A stretch of 35,060 nucleotides of DNA from NCBI GenBank assembly GCA_024638815.1, contig JAHEJM010000008.1, positions 1-35,060 on the forward strand, read 5' to 3'. Below the pieces are notes generated by a model. That model was not told where the DNA came from. It made no database searches and was given only the letters and a program-made list of their open reading frames with translations. Position 1 is the stretch's first letter. Each line of letters opens with the position of its first letter. The DNA comes from Acidimicrobiales bacterium. GTDB taxonomy: Bacteria > Actinomycetota > Acidimicrobiia > Acidimicrobiales > SZUA-35. Positions 1-7,306 of the stretch are shown here, one piece after another. Both the position numbers and the translations under genes were made by a program.

Positions 1-410
1 AAGGCGTGGCGTTCCATGGACGACAGGGTGCGGTGGCCTATACCAAGTGCGGCCAGGCCCCACGCCGCCACCATGGCCACCCAGCGCCACGGCCCTTCCA
101 ACACCAGCACACCGATCGGAGTGAAGGAGGCGGCGATGAGTACGAAGATCATGGAGTGGTCGAGTCGCTGCATACGGACCTTCCACTCCCACCGCCACGG
201 CACCGAGTGATAGAGCGAACTTGTGGTGTAGAGACCCAGCAGCCCGAGCCCGAAGACGATGACGGCGAAACGTGCCTGTCCGGTACTGGCCCGGATGAGC
301 AGCACGCCGGTGCCGATGACCGAGGCCAATGCCGCGCCGCCGTGGAGGAAACCGCGAACAGGGTTCTGCATTGGACCCAGCGTCCAGCGTTCGAGGTTGG
401 TGGTGGTCAT
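1..410 (-). CDS. TrhA/hemolysin-III (PAQR-like) membrane protein, C-terminus cut off
   Basis: This reading frame runs off the left edge, so only about 136 N-terminal residues are present. The translation starts MTTTNLERWTLGPMQNPVRG and continues through hydrophobic segments with the family motifs FLHGGAA, SSLYHS (residues about 68-73) and RLDHSMIF followed by ASFTPIG. The HGxxA, SxxxH and DHxxIF signatures mark hemolysin III / YqfA / TrhA proteins, seven-helix integral membrane proteins of the PAQR superfamily whose histidines and aspartate bind zinc in relatives. The ATG at 408-410 follows an AGGAG sequence at a good distance. Cytotoxic activity is not established for most members, so the hemolysin name is only a family label. 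Its stop codon and operon partners lie outside the window. Confidence 0.85.
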   Translation of the reverse strand, partial: MTTTNLERWTLGPMQNPVRGFLHGGAALASVIGTGVLLIRASTGQARFAVIVFGLGLLGLYTTSSLYHSVPWRWEWKVRMQRLDHSMIFVLIAASFTPIGVLVLEGPWRWVAMVAAWGLAALGIGHRTLSSMERHA

Positions 411-505
411 CCGACGCTCCTAGAGGCCCAGTCGCCCCACACCGGCATGGTACTCATGGGTAACAACAATGTGAAGGAGACATCCGGCTCATTCACGGGT
501 CGTTG

Positions 506-525
506 GCCGGCCGTCAGGGGCCGGC
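506..525. terminator. Hairpin at the end of the AbrB-type gene
   Basis: The arms GCCGGCC (506-512) and GGCCGGC (519-525) form a perfect 7-bp stem around a 6-base loop that contains the stop codon of the minus-strand gene. No T-run follows in either direction, so this is at best a terminator-like or mRNA-end-stabilising hairpin. It could also be chance in GC-rich DNA. Confidence 0.3.
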
Positions 526-990
526 GATTCGCAACAGCAAGGGCAGGCTGAACATCACCAACACCACCCGGACGGTGTGGAACACCGCTACCTGGGCCCC
601 GACTCCCAGTTCGGCCCCCGCCGCCGACATGACACTGAGCGCTCCCGGCGAGGTGGCCAGCACGATGCCGTCGGGGGCCAGTCCCAGCCACCGGAGTCCG
701 GCCGCCAGTACCAGGCCGAACACGATGAAGACCACGGCGCTGATTGTGGCCCCGGCCGCCACCGTACGGAGCTGGGCCAGCACCTCACGGGTCACAGTGA
801 CCCCGATGCTGGTGCCGAGCACCAGGTAGGTGACGGTGACCAGGGGTGCCGGCAGCCCGGGGCGAGCACCCGAACCGATCACGGTCACCGTCGCTGCCCC
901 CAGCATGGAACCCAGGATGAGGCCGCCGGGCACCCCCAACCGTTCCAGTAGCAGTCCAACGGCGGCACCAGCGATCAGCGCATAGATCAT
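514..990 (-). CDS. AbrB-family (COG3180-like) membrane protein, single-domain length
   Basis: About 158 residues from the ATG at 988-990. The protein is hydrophobic with four or five membrane segments and carries the phrases ERLGVPGGLILGSMLGAA near the N-terminus and ATSPGALSVMSAAGAELG near residue 110, followed by an HTVRVVLVMFSLPLL helix. These match the AbrB duplication domain of the membrane family sometimes annotated as AbrB-type regulators or ammonia monooxygenase; the biochemical role is not established. Typical members carry two copies of the domain in about 350 residues, so this is a one-domain version. A TTG at 1015-1017 could extend the protein by nine residues. I prefer the ATG because a TAGCCT box lies seven bases upstream and there is no Shine-Dalgarno sequence, as expected for a leaderless transcript. 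Confidence 0.65.
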   Translation of the reverse strand: MIYALIAGAAVGLLLERLGVPGGLILGSMLGAATVTVIGSGARPGLPAPLVTVTYLVLGTSIGVTVTREVLAQLRTVAAGATISAVVFIVFGLVLAAGLRWLGLAPDGIVLATSPGALSVMSAAGAELGVGAQVAVFHTVRVVLVMFSLPLLLRIAGP

Positions 991-997
991 GGTGTGC

Positions 998-1003
998 AGG
1001 CTA
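998..1003 (-). promoter_or_regulatory. Putative -10 box (TAGCCT) of the AbrB-type gene
   Basis: On the minus strand TAGCCT lies seven bases before the ATG at 990, which would put the transcription start at or next to the start codon. No recognisable -35 hexamer is seen. The same TANNNT-to-start spacing recurs at four other genes in this window, which is the main reason for calling it. Confidence 0.35.
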
Positions 1004-1041
1004 GGGGTGCAGGCCAAGTGTTCTGAGCGGCGCTCCGCCGA

Positions 1042-1263
1042 TCAGCGGACCGGTCTGGTCCGGGTAACGATGATCTCCTCGGTCGGCTGTTCCGCCCCGT
1101 TCGGTGTAAACCAACCGTCGTCGGCCGCCCCGGCGAGCTGCGAACAGGCCGGTCGATAGCCGGCGGCGAAGGTACAACTCGACGGGTCGTCGGCCGCCCC
1201 GGCCTGATCGGCAGCAAGCACGGCCACTGCCGGCCGCAGCGGCCAAAGCGCCGAAACCGGCAC
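1042..1263 (-). CDS. Small hypothetical protein, possibly secreted
   Basis: This 73-codon frame opens with GTG. The N-terminus (VSALWPLRPAVAVLAA) is weakly signal-like and is followed by a polar part with two cysteines about ten residues apart (near 30 and 40). An AGAADD hexapeptide occurs twice, encoded by an 18-bp direct repeat 69 bp apart, so the duplication keeps frame. Codon third positions are mostly G or C, but there is no Shine-Dalgarno sequence, the frame is open further upstream, and I recognise no family. It may be a real small exported protein or a chance frame in GC-rich DNA. Confidence 0.3.
   Translation of the reverse strand: MPVSALWPLRPAVAVLAADQAGAADDPSSCTFAAGYRPACSQLAGAADDGWFTPNGAEQPTEEIIVTRTRPVR
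1117..1203. repeat. 18-bp direct repeat pair
   Basis: GTCGTCGGCCGCCCCGGC occurs at 1117-1134 and again at 1186-1203, identical in all 18 bases. The 69-bp period is a multiple of three, so both copies encode AGAADD in the minus-strand small frame. Confidence 0.8.
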
Positions 1264-1286
1264 TGGAAAACGATTCAGTTCAGACC

Positions 1287-1679
1287 GTGGGCCGGAACGG
1301 CGCCGTACCCCGGGCCCAACATCCCGATGGTCGAATCCTCATCGGATCCAGCGGCGGTGAGGTGTACCTCGTCGAACCGGACAGCGGCGAGGTCGACGAG
1401 CTGGGCGCGGTGCCGGGGATCGTCACCGACGGCTCGGTAAGCCCCGACGGGTCGATTGCCGCCGTTCGGGCCGTTGATTCGATTGCCTTGTCTGACGTTG
1501 CCGATATGGCAGCGATCGGTTCTCCCGTTCCCATTGAACCCGGACCAGCCGCCGACCCGACCCGTCCGGTGCCTCACTATCCTGGGTGGCGTGAGCTTTC
1601 CTCAACGACGGATGCGACGGCTTCGGCGGACCTCGGCCCTGCGGCGGCTGGTGGCCGAGACAACCCTGACACCGAATGA
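1287..1679 (+). pseudogene. Beta-propeller-like remnant or small orphan frame upstream of hemB
   Basis: The frame starting at GTG 1287 contains DGRILIGSSGGEVYLVEPDS and, about 35 residues later, VSPDGSIAAVRAVDSIALSD. The alternation of xPDGxxxA and GxVYLVxPxSGE phrases resembles blades of WD40/TolB-like propellers. Third positions are GC-biased up to about 1560. The frame has no Shine-Dalgarno sequence, too few blades for a propeller, and runs 89 bases into hemB, where the codons no longer look like this family. A decayed or truncated gene is more likely than a working protein. The call rests on sequence feel rather than a conserved catalytic motif. Confidence 0.25.
1578..1583 (+). promoter_or_regulatory. 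Putative -10 box (TATCCT) of hemB
   Basis: TATCCT lies seven bases before the GTG start of hemB and there is no Shine-Dalgarno sequence between them, which fits a leaderless hemB transcript. No good -35 element is visible. Confidence 0.35.
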
Positions 1680-2574
1680 TCTGGTGGCACCACTGTTCGT
1701 GAGGGAGGATGCCACCGAGCCGATGCCCATCGAGTCGCTGCCCGGGGTTGTCCAGCACACCCAGGACAGCCTGCGGGCCGAGGTCAAGTCCCTGTCCCAA
1801 CTCGGCGTGCCGGCCGTGATCCTCTTCGGGCTCCCGGCCGGCAAGGACGCCGAGGGTTCCGAGGCCTGGAATCCCGACGGTGTGGTTCAGGTGGCGTTGC
1901 GCAACCTGCGGGACGACCTTGGCGACGAGATGGTGCTGATGGCCGATCTCTGCGTGGACGAATACACCAGCCACGGCCATTGCGGCATCGTGGGCGTTGA
2001 CGGCCGGGTCGACAACGACGCCACCCTCGACCTGTACGCCCGGGCCGCAGTGGCCCAGGCCGACGCCGGGGCCGACGTCGTGGCCCCGTCAGGGATGATG
2101 GACGGCCAGGTCCTGGCCATCCGGGACGCCCTGGATGAAGAGGAGTTCGACCAGGTGGCCATCCTGGCCTACGCCGCCAAATACGCCAGCTCGTTCTACG
2201 GGCCGTTCCGTGACGCCGTCGACGTCACCATCGCAGACGGTGGTGATCGCAAGGGTTATCAGCAGGACTGGCGCAACGGGCGGGAGGCCCTGGAGGAGAT
2301 TCGACTCGACCTGGGGGAGGGAGCCGACATGGTCATGGTGAAACCGGCCATGGCCTATCTCGACATCATCGCCCGAGCCCGTGTGGAAGTCGACGTACCG
2401 CTGGCCGCGTACCACGTGAGCGGGGAGTATGCCATGATCAAGGCCGCCGCCGCCAACGGCTGGATCGACGAGGACTCGGCGGCGCTCGAGCAACTCACCG
2501 CCATCAAGCGAGCCGGGGCCGACTTCATCCTCACCTACTTCGCCGGCGCGGTGGCCGAGTTGCTCGGTCCCTGA
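1591..2574 (+). CDS. hemB: Delta-aminolevulinic acid dehydratase (porphobilinogen synthase)
   Basis: HemB condenses two 5-aminolevulinate molecules into porphobilinogen in the cytoplasm, the first common step of tetrapyrrole synthesis. The 327-residue product has the usual family length. The start at GTG 1591 gives MSFPQRRMRRLRRTSALRRL, the arginine-rich beginning typical of bacterial HemB; the frame is open 45 codons further upstream but those codons look non-coding. The Schiff-base lysines are in AAKYASSFYGPFR (K197) and MVMVKPAMAYLD (K251). The metal-site segment DLCVDEYTSHGHCG keeps cysteines at 121 and 131 but has aspartate at 123, intermediate between the all-Cys zinc site and the Asp-rich magnesium site. 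It stands apart from other heme genes here, and its neighbour is a heme-rich respiratory locus. Confidence 0.96.
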   Translation: MSFPQRRMRRLRRTSALRRLVAETTLTPNDLVAPLFVREDATEPMPIESLPGVVQHTQDSLRAEVKSLSQLGVPAVILFGLPAGKDAEGSEAWNPDGVVQVALRNLRDDLGDEMVLMADLCVDEYTSHGHCGIVGVDGRVDNDATLDLYARAAVAQADAGADVVAPSGMMDGQVLAIRDALDEEEFDQVAILAYAAKYASSFYGPFRDAVDVTIADGGDRKGYQQDWRNGREALEEIRLDLGEGADMVMVKPAMAYLDIIARARVEVDVPLAAYHVSGEYAMIKAAAANGWIDEDSAALEQLTAIKRAGADFILTYFAGAVAELLGP

Positions 2575-2606
2575 CCGGAGCTCCCGAGATCGGGCGCGTC
2601 CTCCGG

Positions 2607-2632
2607 CTGTCATAGGCGGCCACCGGTGACAG
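2607..2632 (+). terminator. Inverted repeat downstream of hemB
   Basis: CTGTCA (2607-2612) and TGACAG (2627-2632) form a 6-bp stem 33 bases after the hemB stop. The 14-base loop is GC-rich and no T-tract follows, so this is a weak terminator candidate. Confidence 0.25.
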
Positions 2633-2862
2633 ACTTGGTGCGACTCTCGCCCGGTGGCAGTGCACCTCGAGCTGCCGACGCTCGATGTCACAGGCAAGAA
2701 CAACACTGGGATCATGGCGCACCCGGCATCATCCCGGCACGCAACCGATCGATCATCCGATGTCGGCGGCGAGCTTCGACGGAGGTATTCGCGAAACGGT
2801 TGTGTACCGACTCGCGAGTTGCGCGACCTGTTGTCGACCATACTGCGGTGGAGGGGGAGCCG

Positions 2863-2940
2863 ATGAGGGTGGGGGAACTGGTGGACGCCGTCCACGAACT
2901 TGGTGTGGGCATTGACAGTCGGCCGGCCAAGTCCACGTAG
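2863..2940 (+). CDS. 25-residue open frame with strong ribosome-binding site
   Basis: ATG 2863 follows GAGGGGGAG by three bases, one of the strongest Shine-Dalgarno matches in the window, and a CATACT box lies about 20 bases upstream. The product begins MRVGELVDAVHELGVGID and stops seven residues later at TAG 2938. I recognise no family. It could be a small protein, a leader peptide, or the surviving 5' end of a lost gene. The codon choice of the first 18 codons is typical of the coding genes here. Confidence 0.25.
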   Translation: MRVGELVDAVHELGVGIDSRPAKST

Positions 2941-3092
2941 GCAAGTGTCGCCGGTAGCACTGACAAAGCCACCATCGCTGACCGGACCTGCGACGAACGT
3001 CGCACCAACGTTGTCGTGTCGGGTACCCGGCAGCCCAGGTTTGTAGCAACGGTGTGGCGCGTCCGCGGATACCGGCCGGGGAGGCCCACGCG

Positions 3093-5261
3093 CTACGGCA
3101 GTGTCCCGGTGGCCCGGATGAACTCGGGTGACTGGCTGAAGCCGACCATCATCGCTCCCCGGGGCATACCGGCGTTCAGCTGTCCCACCCAGTGGGTGTA
3201 GCCGGCGGTGTCGGGATTGCGTTCCAGAACATTCTGGTACACCAGCTCCACGAACCACTCGTTGCTGACCGACCCATACCGCTGCCGGAACTCGGCCGAC
3301 GAGGCGAAGGACTGGGCGATCGACTCCAGCGACGAACCGGACCGGGCAACCGACACCCAGTGGGCCAGGCCACCGGCGTCAGGCTGGCGGAGGAAGAAGG
3401 CCTGATAGAGGCGCCGGATCGAGCCCTCGACCGAGCTGTGGCCCGGCGTGGTGCCGGTGCGTGCGATGTACTCGCCCGACTCGATGAAGCCGATCATCAC
3501 CTCGGCTCGGGTCATGTCGGCGCCGAGCTGACCAACCCAATGGGTCAGGCCCCTGGCGTCGGCCTCCCGACCCAGCACGTTGCGGTAGACGAGGGCCACG
3601 AACTGATGGTCCGACAGGGTCCCGTACCGCTGCTGGAACTCGCTCCCGTTGGCGAAGGCGCTGACCATCGAGCCCAGTTCGGTGCCGGCGGCCCGCCGCT
3701 CCAACCAGTACTCGAAGCCCTGGCGATCGGGTGCTCGCAGGAAGTGGGAGTGGTAGACCCGGAACACCTGACCGTCGAGGGGTTCGGCTCGCACGAAGCC
3801 CGGTACCTCGATGGGCTCGTTGTCGGGCACCGGTGGTGAACCGGCATCTGTGGAGAATCCTGCGACGGCCGGCGTGCCCGCTCCGGTGGCCCCCAGCGGT
3901 ACCACCGCCGCCGAGTAGCCGGTGTCGGCGGCGAGGCCGTCGACTCCGGCCGCCGTTGCCGTGCCGCCCACGAGGGTGGACTGCACCACCGTCCGGCCCT
4001 TCTTGATGTCGAGTCGGTAGCGGTCAGTGGGCAGACCGGGCTTGAGATCGTTTCGGCGCCAGGTGACGAAGACGGAGCTGCCGGAGACCGAGACGTCGGT
4101 GATGGTGGGGGTGACGGCCCGCACTGTGGTCGGCCAGCCCATCTGCTGGAGCACACCGAGCACCATTGAGTCGGCGGTTCGTTTGGTGGTGCCGGCCATG
4201 AGCGACGGGGTCATGATGCTGTTGGCCTGCTCCGAGGTGGCCCGCAGGTGACCGTAGCTGCTGCCGGGTCGCCAGGTCGCCGGGGCGTGGAGTTCGGCGG
4301 TCCTGGTGGCGCTGGTCTTGATCAGGAGGTTGTTGGAGGTCAGGGCCGTCGACTGGTTGGTGGCCCCCAGCAGATCGGCTCCGTTGAACCGAGCCAGAGC
4401 GTCGTAGGTGAACGGTGGGCTGTAGAGGTGGATGGAGCCGTTTCCCTGTTGCGTCCCCGACCCGAGGAACCCGAGGCCGTGACCGACTTCATGGGCCACA
4501 ACACTCATCAGATCCAGCTGCCCCGGACCCGGCTTGCCTGAGGTGCCGTAGTACCAGCCGCCGTTGTAGTACAGGTCGGCGTTGAGGGTCACGTCGATCT
4601 CGGCGTCGGAGCCGTTGAGGTCGTGTCCCAACAGCACGTTGGCCAGCCCGACCGGGTAGAGGTGGCCGCTGGGCAGGGCGCCGCTGGTGTACAGGCCCTT
4701 GGGTCCGGCGTAGCCCAGGATGTTGGCATTACCGAAACTCTTCCAGGTCACATTGACCTGAACCGGCGTCGAGCGGGTGTCGAGCAGCCGGCTCCACTCG
4801 GCCACCGCGGCATTGATGGCGGGTCGCACCATCGACGGGGCGGGAAACGAGGGGCTGTAGGTGACATACAGACCCGAGGTGGCGTAGGCCGGAATCCAGG
4901 TGACACCCTCGGATTCGGGCGTGACCGTCGCCGGGCTGAGTGCCGCGAGATCCTCGGCGGCCTGGACATCGTCGCGGATCCGGGCGGCCGCGGCCTCGGC
5001 GCCGGTGTCGGCGTGGTGTGAATGCTCGGCGTGATCGGCCTGGCCCCGATGATCGATCTCGACCACGAAGGGCGAGTCGTCCTCGTCGACCACCAGCGTG
5101 GCCTGGGGCGTCGTCGCCTCGGCCGGGGGAGCGGCCGAGGTCGGTTCGGTCGGTGACGAAGTGAGGACCGGAGAATCGGTCGCTGCCCCCGCCGGGGCCG
5201 CCGTTACCAGTCCGGCGGCCACGAGGATCGCAAAAAGAGCGAGTCGTAGTCGTGTAAGCAT
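3093..5261 (-). CDS. Secreted HEXXH metalloprotease with Fn3-like region and DUF4214 repeats
   Basis: The 722-residue product starts with a signal peptide (MLTRLRLALFAILVAAGLVT, cleavage likely after APAGA near 26) and a Thr/Pro/Ala-rich, acidic pro-region to about residue 110. The catalytic part spans roughly 120-380, with the zinc motif SVVAHEVGHGLGFLG (H257, E258, H261) and a downstream NSIMTPSLM segment (348-354) resembling a Met-turn. The third histidine of the metzincin HEXXHXXGXXH consensus is absent; residue 267 is glycine. An Fn3-like module (about 383-472) follows. Two units of about 105 residues (about 495-600 and 611-715) then contain DUF4214 repeats with motifs such as FVALVYRNVLGREAD and HWVGQL. 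DUF4214 is common in secreted and surface proteins; its exact role is not known. The protein is probably an extracellular, calcium- or zinc-dependent protease, and its substrate cannot be told. It is convergent with hemB and appears monocistronic. Confidence 0.85.
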   Translation of the reverse strand: MLTRLRLALFAILVAAGLVTAAPAGAATDSPVLTSSPTEPTSAAPPAEATTPQATLVVDEDDSPFVVEIDHRGQADHAEHSHHADTGAEAAAARIRDDVQAAEDLAALSPATVTPESEGVTWIPAYATSGLYVTYSPSFPAPSMVRPAINAAVAEWSRLLDTRSTPVQVNVTWKSFGNANILGYAGPKGLYTSGALPSGHLYPVGLANVLLGHDLNGSDAEIDVTLNADLYYNGGWYYGTSGKPGPGQLDLMSVVAHEVGHGLGFLGSGTQQGNGSIHLYSPPFTYDALARFNGADLLGATNQSTALTSNNLLIKTSATRTAELHAPATWRPGSSYGHLRATSEQANSIMTPSLMAGTTKRTADSMVLGVLQQMGWPTTVRAVTPTITDVSVSGSSVFVTWRRNDLKPGLPTDRYRLDIKKGRTVVQSTLVGGTATAAGVDGLAADTGYSAAVVPLGATGAGTPAVAGFSTDAGSPPVPDNEPIEVPGFVRAEPLDGQVFRVYHSHFLRAPDRQGFEYWLERRAAGTELGSMVSAFANGSEFQQRYGTLSDHQFVALVYRNVLGREADARGLTHWVGQLGADMTRAEVMIGFIESGEYIARTGTTPGHSSVEGSIRRLYQAFFLRQPDAGGLAHWVSVARSGSSLESIAQSFASSAEFRQRYGSVSNEWFVELVYQNVLERNPDTAGYTHWVGQLNAGMPRGAMMVGFSQSPEFIRATGTLP

Positions 5262-5592
5262 CCGTGCGTACCTTGGGTTGTTCCGTCAACCGGCAGCTGG
5301 GTGAAACTGCCTGTGTGGTACTACGGATCGCTGTAACGTCAGCTGAACCCAAGAAGGGCCCGACGACCTATAAACGAACGGTGGTTGGGCCGGAATGCCG
5401 AGGGCTGTTGCCCGGAGGGCCTCCACGGGCGCGACACGGCCGTGACCGGTGGACCAGGCCGAACGGACTCTTCGTGTTCAGAGCACCCTTGGATCGCTCA
5501 AGAAACCGCGACCTCAAGATTGGGCCGGCGCGGGTTGTTACAGAATCGGCTTCGGCACGGTCAGGATCCCGAGCACGCCGAGCCGATCGAGA
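5262..5592. other. Gap upstream of the protease gene; weak signals only
   Basis: About 330 bases between the 5' end of the protease gene and the 3' end of the cytochrome c gene, both on the minus strand. I see no coding frame with a family motif. On the minus strand a GTTTATAGG stretch near 5370-5380 could be a -10 region for the protease. Short GC palindromes around 5400-5430 have no T-tract. Confidence 0.4.
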
Positions 5593-6459
5593 TCAGGCCT
5601 CTTCGCCGCCCTCTTGTGGTGGGCCGGGGCAGGGCTGCTCCTCGGGATCGGGCGAACCTTCGCCGGTGGCCCCCGGGGTGACGTCGGGGTTGGCGCACAG
5701 CAGCAGGAAGTCGAGGTACTCCTCGTCCAGCAGCTCCTCGCCACCGCCGGATTCGGCCTGCTCCCGCATGTGCTCCATCCAGTCCTCGTAGCCGGGCTGA
5801 TCCATGTCCTCGCCGGAGAGGGTGGCCCGTTCATGGAAAATGACCAGTTCCAGCTCGAGGCGGGTCAGGGTGCCGAGCTGGGCCGGCATGGCGGCGCCGG
5901 ATTCGCCCGATACACGGCGTCCATCGGCTCCGTAGGTCTCTCCCTGGATGGCCTGCGATCCCCGGGCCACGTGTGCCATCTGGTCGATCACCTCGGGGAA
6001 GGTGGTGATGACCTCACCGTCGGAGAGCTGATAGCCGGTGCCGCCTCCGCCCCCGGCCCCGTGGCAGCCGGCGCATCCGGCCGAGGTGTAGAGTTCGGCC
6101 GACTCGATGAACACCGGATCCTCGACCTCGGGCTGCTGCATGGTGCCGGCGTAGCTCCAGGCCCACACCGGCAGTGCGGCCACCACCGGCAGAGCCCACA
6201 CCGGGATGCGATTGCGGGCCTTCGACGCGGTGACATACGACGGTTCCGGCTTCGGCGGTTCCGGTGTGGGATCCAGGTTGGGGAACTCGACGGCCGGAGC
6301 GGCCGGTGTCGACGGTGATGCGGCCACCGGCGCACTGGACGAGGCCTCACCGGAGGACGCCGACTCCGGGCCGGCGCCGCCGTCGTCGGAACCACCGCCA
6401 TCGGACTTGCCCTTGGCGGCCTTGCTCCGTTTGAGTAGATGTTCCGGGATCTCGGTCAA
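5593..6459 (-). CDS. Membrane-anchored mono-heme cytochrome c, probable partner of the bc complex
   Basis: The protein has 288 residues from the TTG at 6457-6459, chosen because GGAGG lies four bases upstream and the N-terminus TEIPEHLLKRSKAAKGK then matches that of the subunit-IV-like protein encoded at 8648. Upstream codons in this frame look non-coding. Order of parts: basic IPEHL peptide (3-17), Ser/Ala/Pro/acidic linker (18-80), one transmembrane helix (about 85-104), then a periplasmic cytochrome c domain with CAGCH (C129, C132, H133) and a probable axial methionine in AAMPAQLG (M191). An acidic tail contains two more cysteines (255 and 277). It is divergent from the bc operon and shares its N-terminal peptide, so I infer it carries electrons from, or is part of, that complex. 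Heme c is covalently bound at CXXCH; the electron acceptor is unknown. Confidence 0.8.
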   Translation of the reverse strand: MTEIPEHLLKRSKAAKGKSDGGGSDDGGAGPESASSGEASSSAPVAASPSTPAAPAVEFPNLDPTPEPPKPEPSYVTASKARNRIPVWALPVVAALPVWAWSYAGTMQQPEVEDPVFIESAELYTSAGCAGCHGAGGGGGTGYQLSDGEVITTFPEVIDQMAHVARGSQAIQGETYGADGRRVSGESGAAMPAQLGTLTRLELELVIFHERATLSGEDMDQPGYEDWMEHMREQAESGGGEELLDEEYLDFLLLCANPDVTPGATGEGSPDPEEQPCPGPPQEGGEEA

Positions 6460-6707
6460 CGGTCCTCCGAGAGCGTTCGAAGACGAGTACCAAACTGCGC
6501 CCGTGGGGCGCGCAACCGTCTGCCAACATATCAACAAAAACCGCGGCAGGACCAACGGAGCCGGAGATCTGACACTGCTTGGCAATACGATGTCCGAGTA
6601 CGACGATGGCTGTTGCCGCTTCGGTGGGCCGAGCACTAGGGTCCTTAATGAACGTGCATGGATGTTCGGTTACGGGTTGCGTGGTTTTTGCCCGCACCGA
6701 CTACATT

Positions 6708-6723
6708 TGTGCACAGGTTCACA
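6708..6723. promoter_or_regulatory. CRP/GlxR-like palindrome
   Basis: TGTGCACAGGTTCACA matches the CRP/GlxR consensus TGTGA-N6-TCACA at nine of ten defined positions, and the outer bases extend the palindrome to TTTGTG-N8-CACAAA. It lies about 28 bp upstream of a TTGACA hexamer and about 120 bp upstream of the first gene of the bc operon. In Corynebacterium the cAMP-binding regulator GlxR controls respiratory-chain genes; control here is inferred from the sequence alone. Confidence 0.5.
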
Positions 6724-6739
6724 AACTTGCTCGCCCTGC

Positions 6740-6768
6740 TTGACACCTGATTTGAACCGCGTTGAGGC
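6740..6768 (+). promoter_or_regulatory. Candidate promoter of the bc operon
   Basis: TTGACA at 6740-6745 is a perfect -35 hexamer. At 17 bp spacing the -10 position reads TGAGGC, which is poor; CATAGG a few bases later is another weak option. An activator at the CRP-like site would fit a promoter with a weak -10. Confidence 0.25.
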
Positions 6769-6834
6769 CATAGGTCGACGACGACGCAACAGACCGATCA
6801 GACCAGCCGAAGAACCGATAAGGAGCCCTGAAGC

Positions 6835-7290
6835 GTGGTTGCTCTCGTGACATCGATCGTGGCCTCACTGGTGATGACCTATGGGATCCTGTGGTACGCC
6901 AAGCGTCGGCCGGTGGGTACCCCGGTGACGTGGGGCGAGGCCATGGTCGGCGCCGTCTACGTCTTCTTCTTGTCCTTTCTCGTCTACGGTGTCGTTCCCC
7001 ACCAGTGGCTGACCCTGGCCGAGAACGAATGGTCATGGCGGGCCGACCGCATCATGTTCGGTGTTGGTGACATCGTCCGCCCCCAGTCTCAGGGCGGGTG
7101 GTTCCCGGTCGACATCACGTATCGCACCATCTCCGACTCGATCGCCGTGTTGTTCTATGTGGTCTTCGTCGGTGGTCAGATCTGGATGTGGGCCAAGTGG
7201 CAGAACCGTGACAAGGACGCCGAGGCCAAAGCCCAGGCCGCCCTCAGCCGAACCAGCTCGTTCGGCCGGCCGCTCATCAAGCAGGGATGA
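6835..7290 (+). CDS. Small membrane protein, first gene of the bc operon
   Basis: The 151-residue protein starts at GTG 6835, ten bases after AAGGAG. Three hydrophobic segments are visible (about 4-22, 36-54 and 98-117). A loop of about 40 residues between the second and third contains several tryptophans, and the cytoplasmic tail is charged (DKDAEAKAQAAL). I do not recognise the family and see no metal-binding motif. The short 16-bp gap to the ferredoxin gene and its place at the head of the operon suggest an accessory or assembly subunit of the quinol-oxidising complex, possibly anchoring the ferredoxin to the membrane. That role is inference. Confidence 0.75.
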   Translation: MVALVTSIVASLVMTYGILWYAKRRPVGTPVTWGEAMVGAVYVFFLSFLVYGVVPHQWLTLAENEWSWRADRIMFGVGDIVRPQSQGGWFPVDITYRTISDSIAVLFYVVFVGGQIWMWAKWQNRDKDAEAKAQAALSRTSSFGRPLIKQG

Positions 7291-7306
7291 ATCGCGGAGG
7301 TAGCCC

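Larger units (their letters stand above)
2575..3092. other. Gap between convergent hemB and protease genes; no convincing gene
   Basis: About 520 bases. The open frames on both strands overlap each other and show no family motif. The only ordered signals are a hairpin near the hemB end and, at 2839-2940, a CATACT box, a strong GAGGGGGAG ribosome-binding sequence and a 25-codon frame, listed separately. A perfect 10-base palindrome ACTCGCGAGT lies at about 2810-2820. Confidence 0.5.
6460..6834. other. Divergent regulatory region between cytochrome c gene and bc operon
   Basis: This 375-base region contains the promoters for the minus-strand cytochrome c and the plus-strand bc operon. It holds the CRP-like palindrome at 6708-6723, a TTGACA hexamer at 6740-6745, and a looser GAAC-N10-GTTC palindrome at 6650-6667 with CATG near the centre. 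On the minus strand a TGATATGTT stretch near 6530 resembles an extended -10 for the cytochrome c gene. The frames that cross the region show no family motif. Confidence 0.6.

Noticed and set aside
2810..2820. ACTCGCGAGT palindrome, considered as a fourth copy of the nuo hairpin element
   Set aside because: It lacks the loop, the GTTTCGGCC arm and the bridging position.
2089..3258. 389-codon minus-strand frame across the hemB end and the gap
   Set aside because: It overlaps hemB and the protease C-terminus, is rich in Arg/Pro/Gly/His as shadow frames are, and has no motif.
3192..3839. Plus-strand frame of 215 codons inside the protease gene
   Set aside because: It lies opposite the DUF4214 repeats, shows only an echo of their codons, and has no ribosome-binding site.
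6650..6667. GAAC-N10-GTTC palindrome in the divergent region, considered as a LexA site
   Set aside because: LexA boxes of this group have four bases between GAAC and GTTC, not ten. It could still be another operator, but nothing identifies it.
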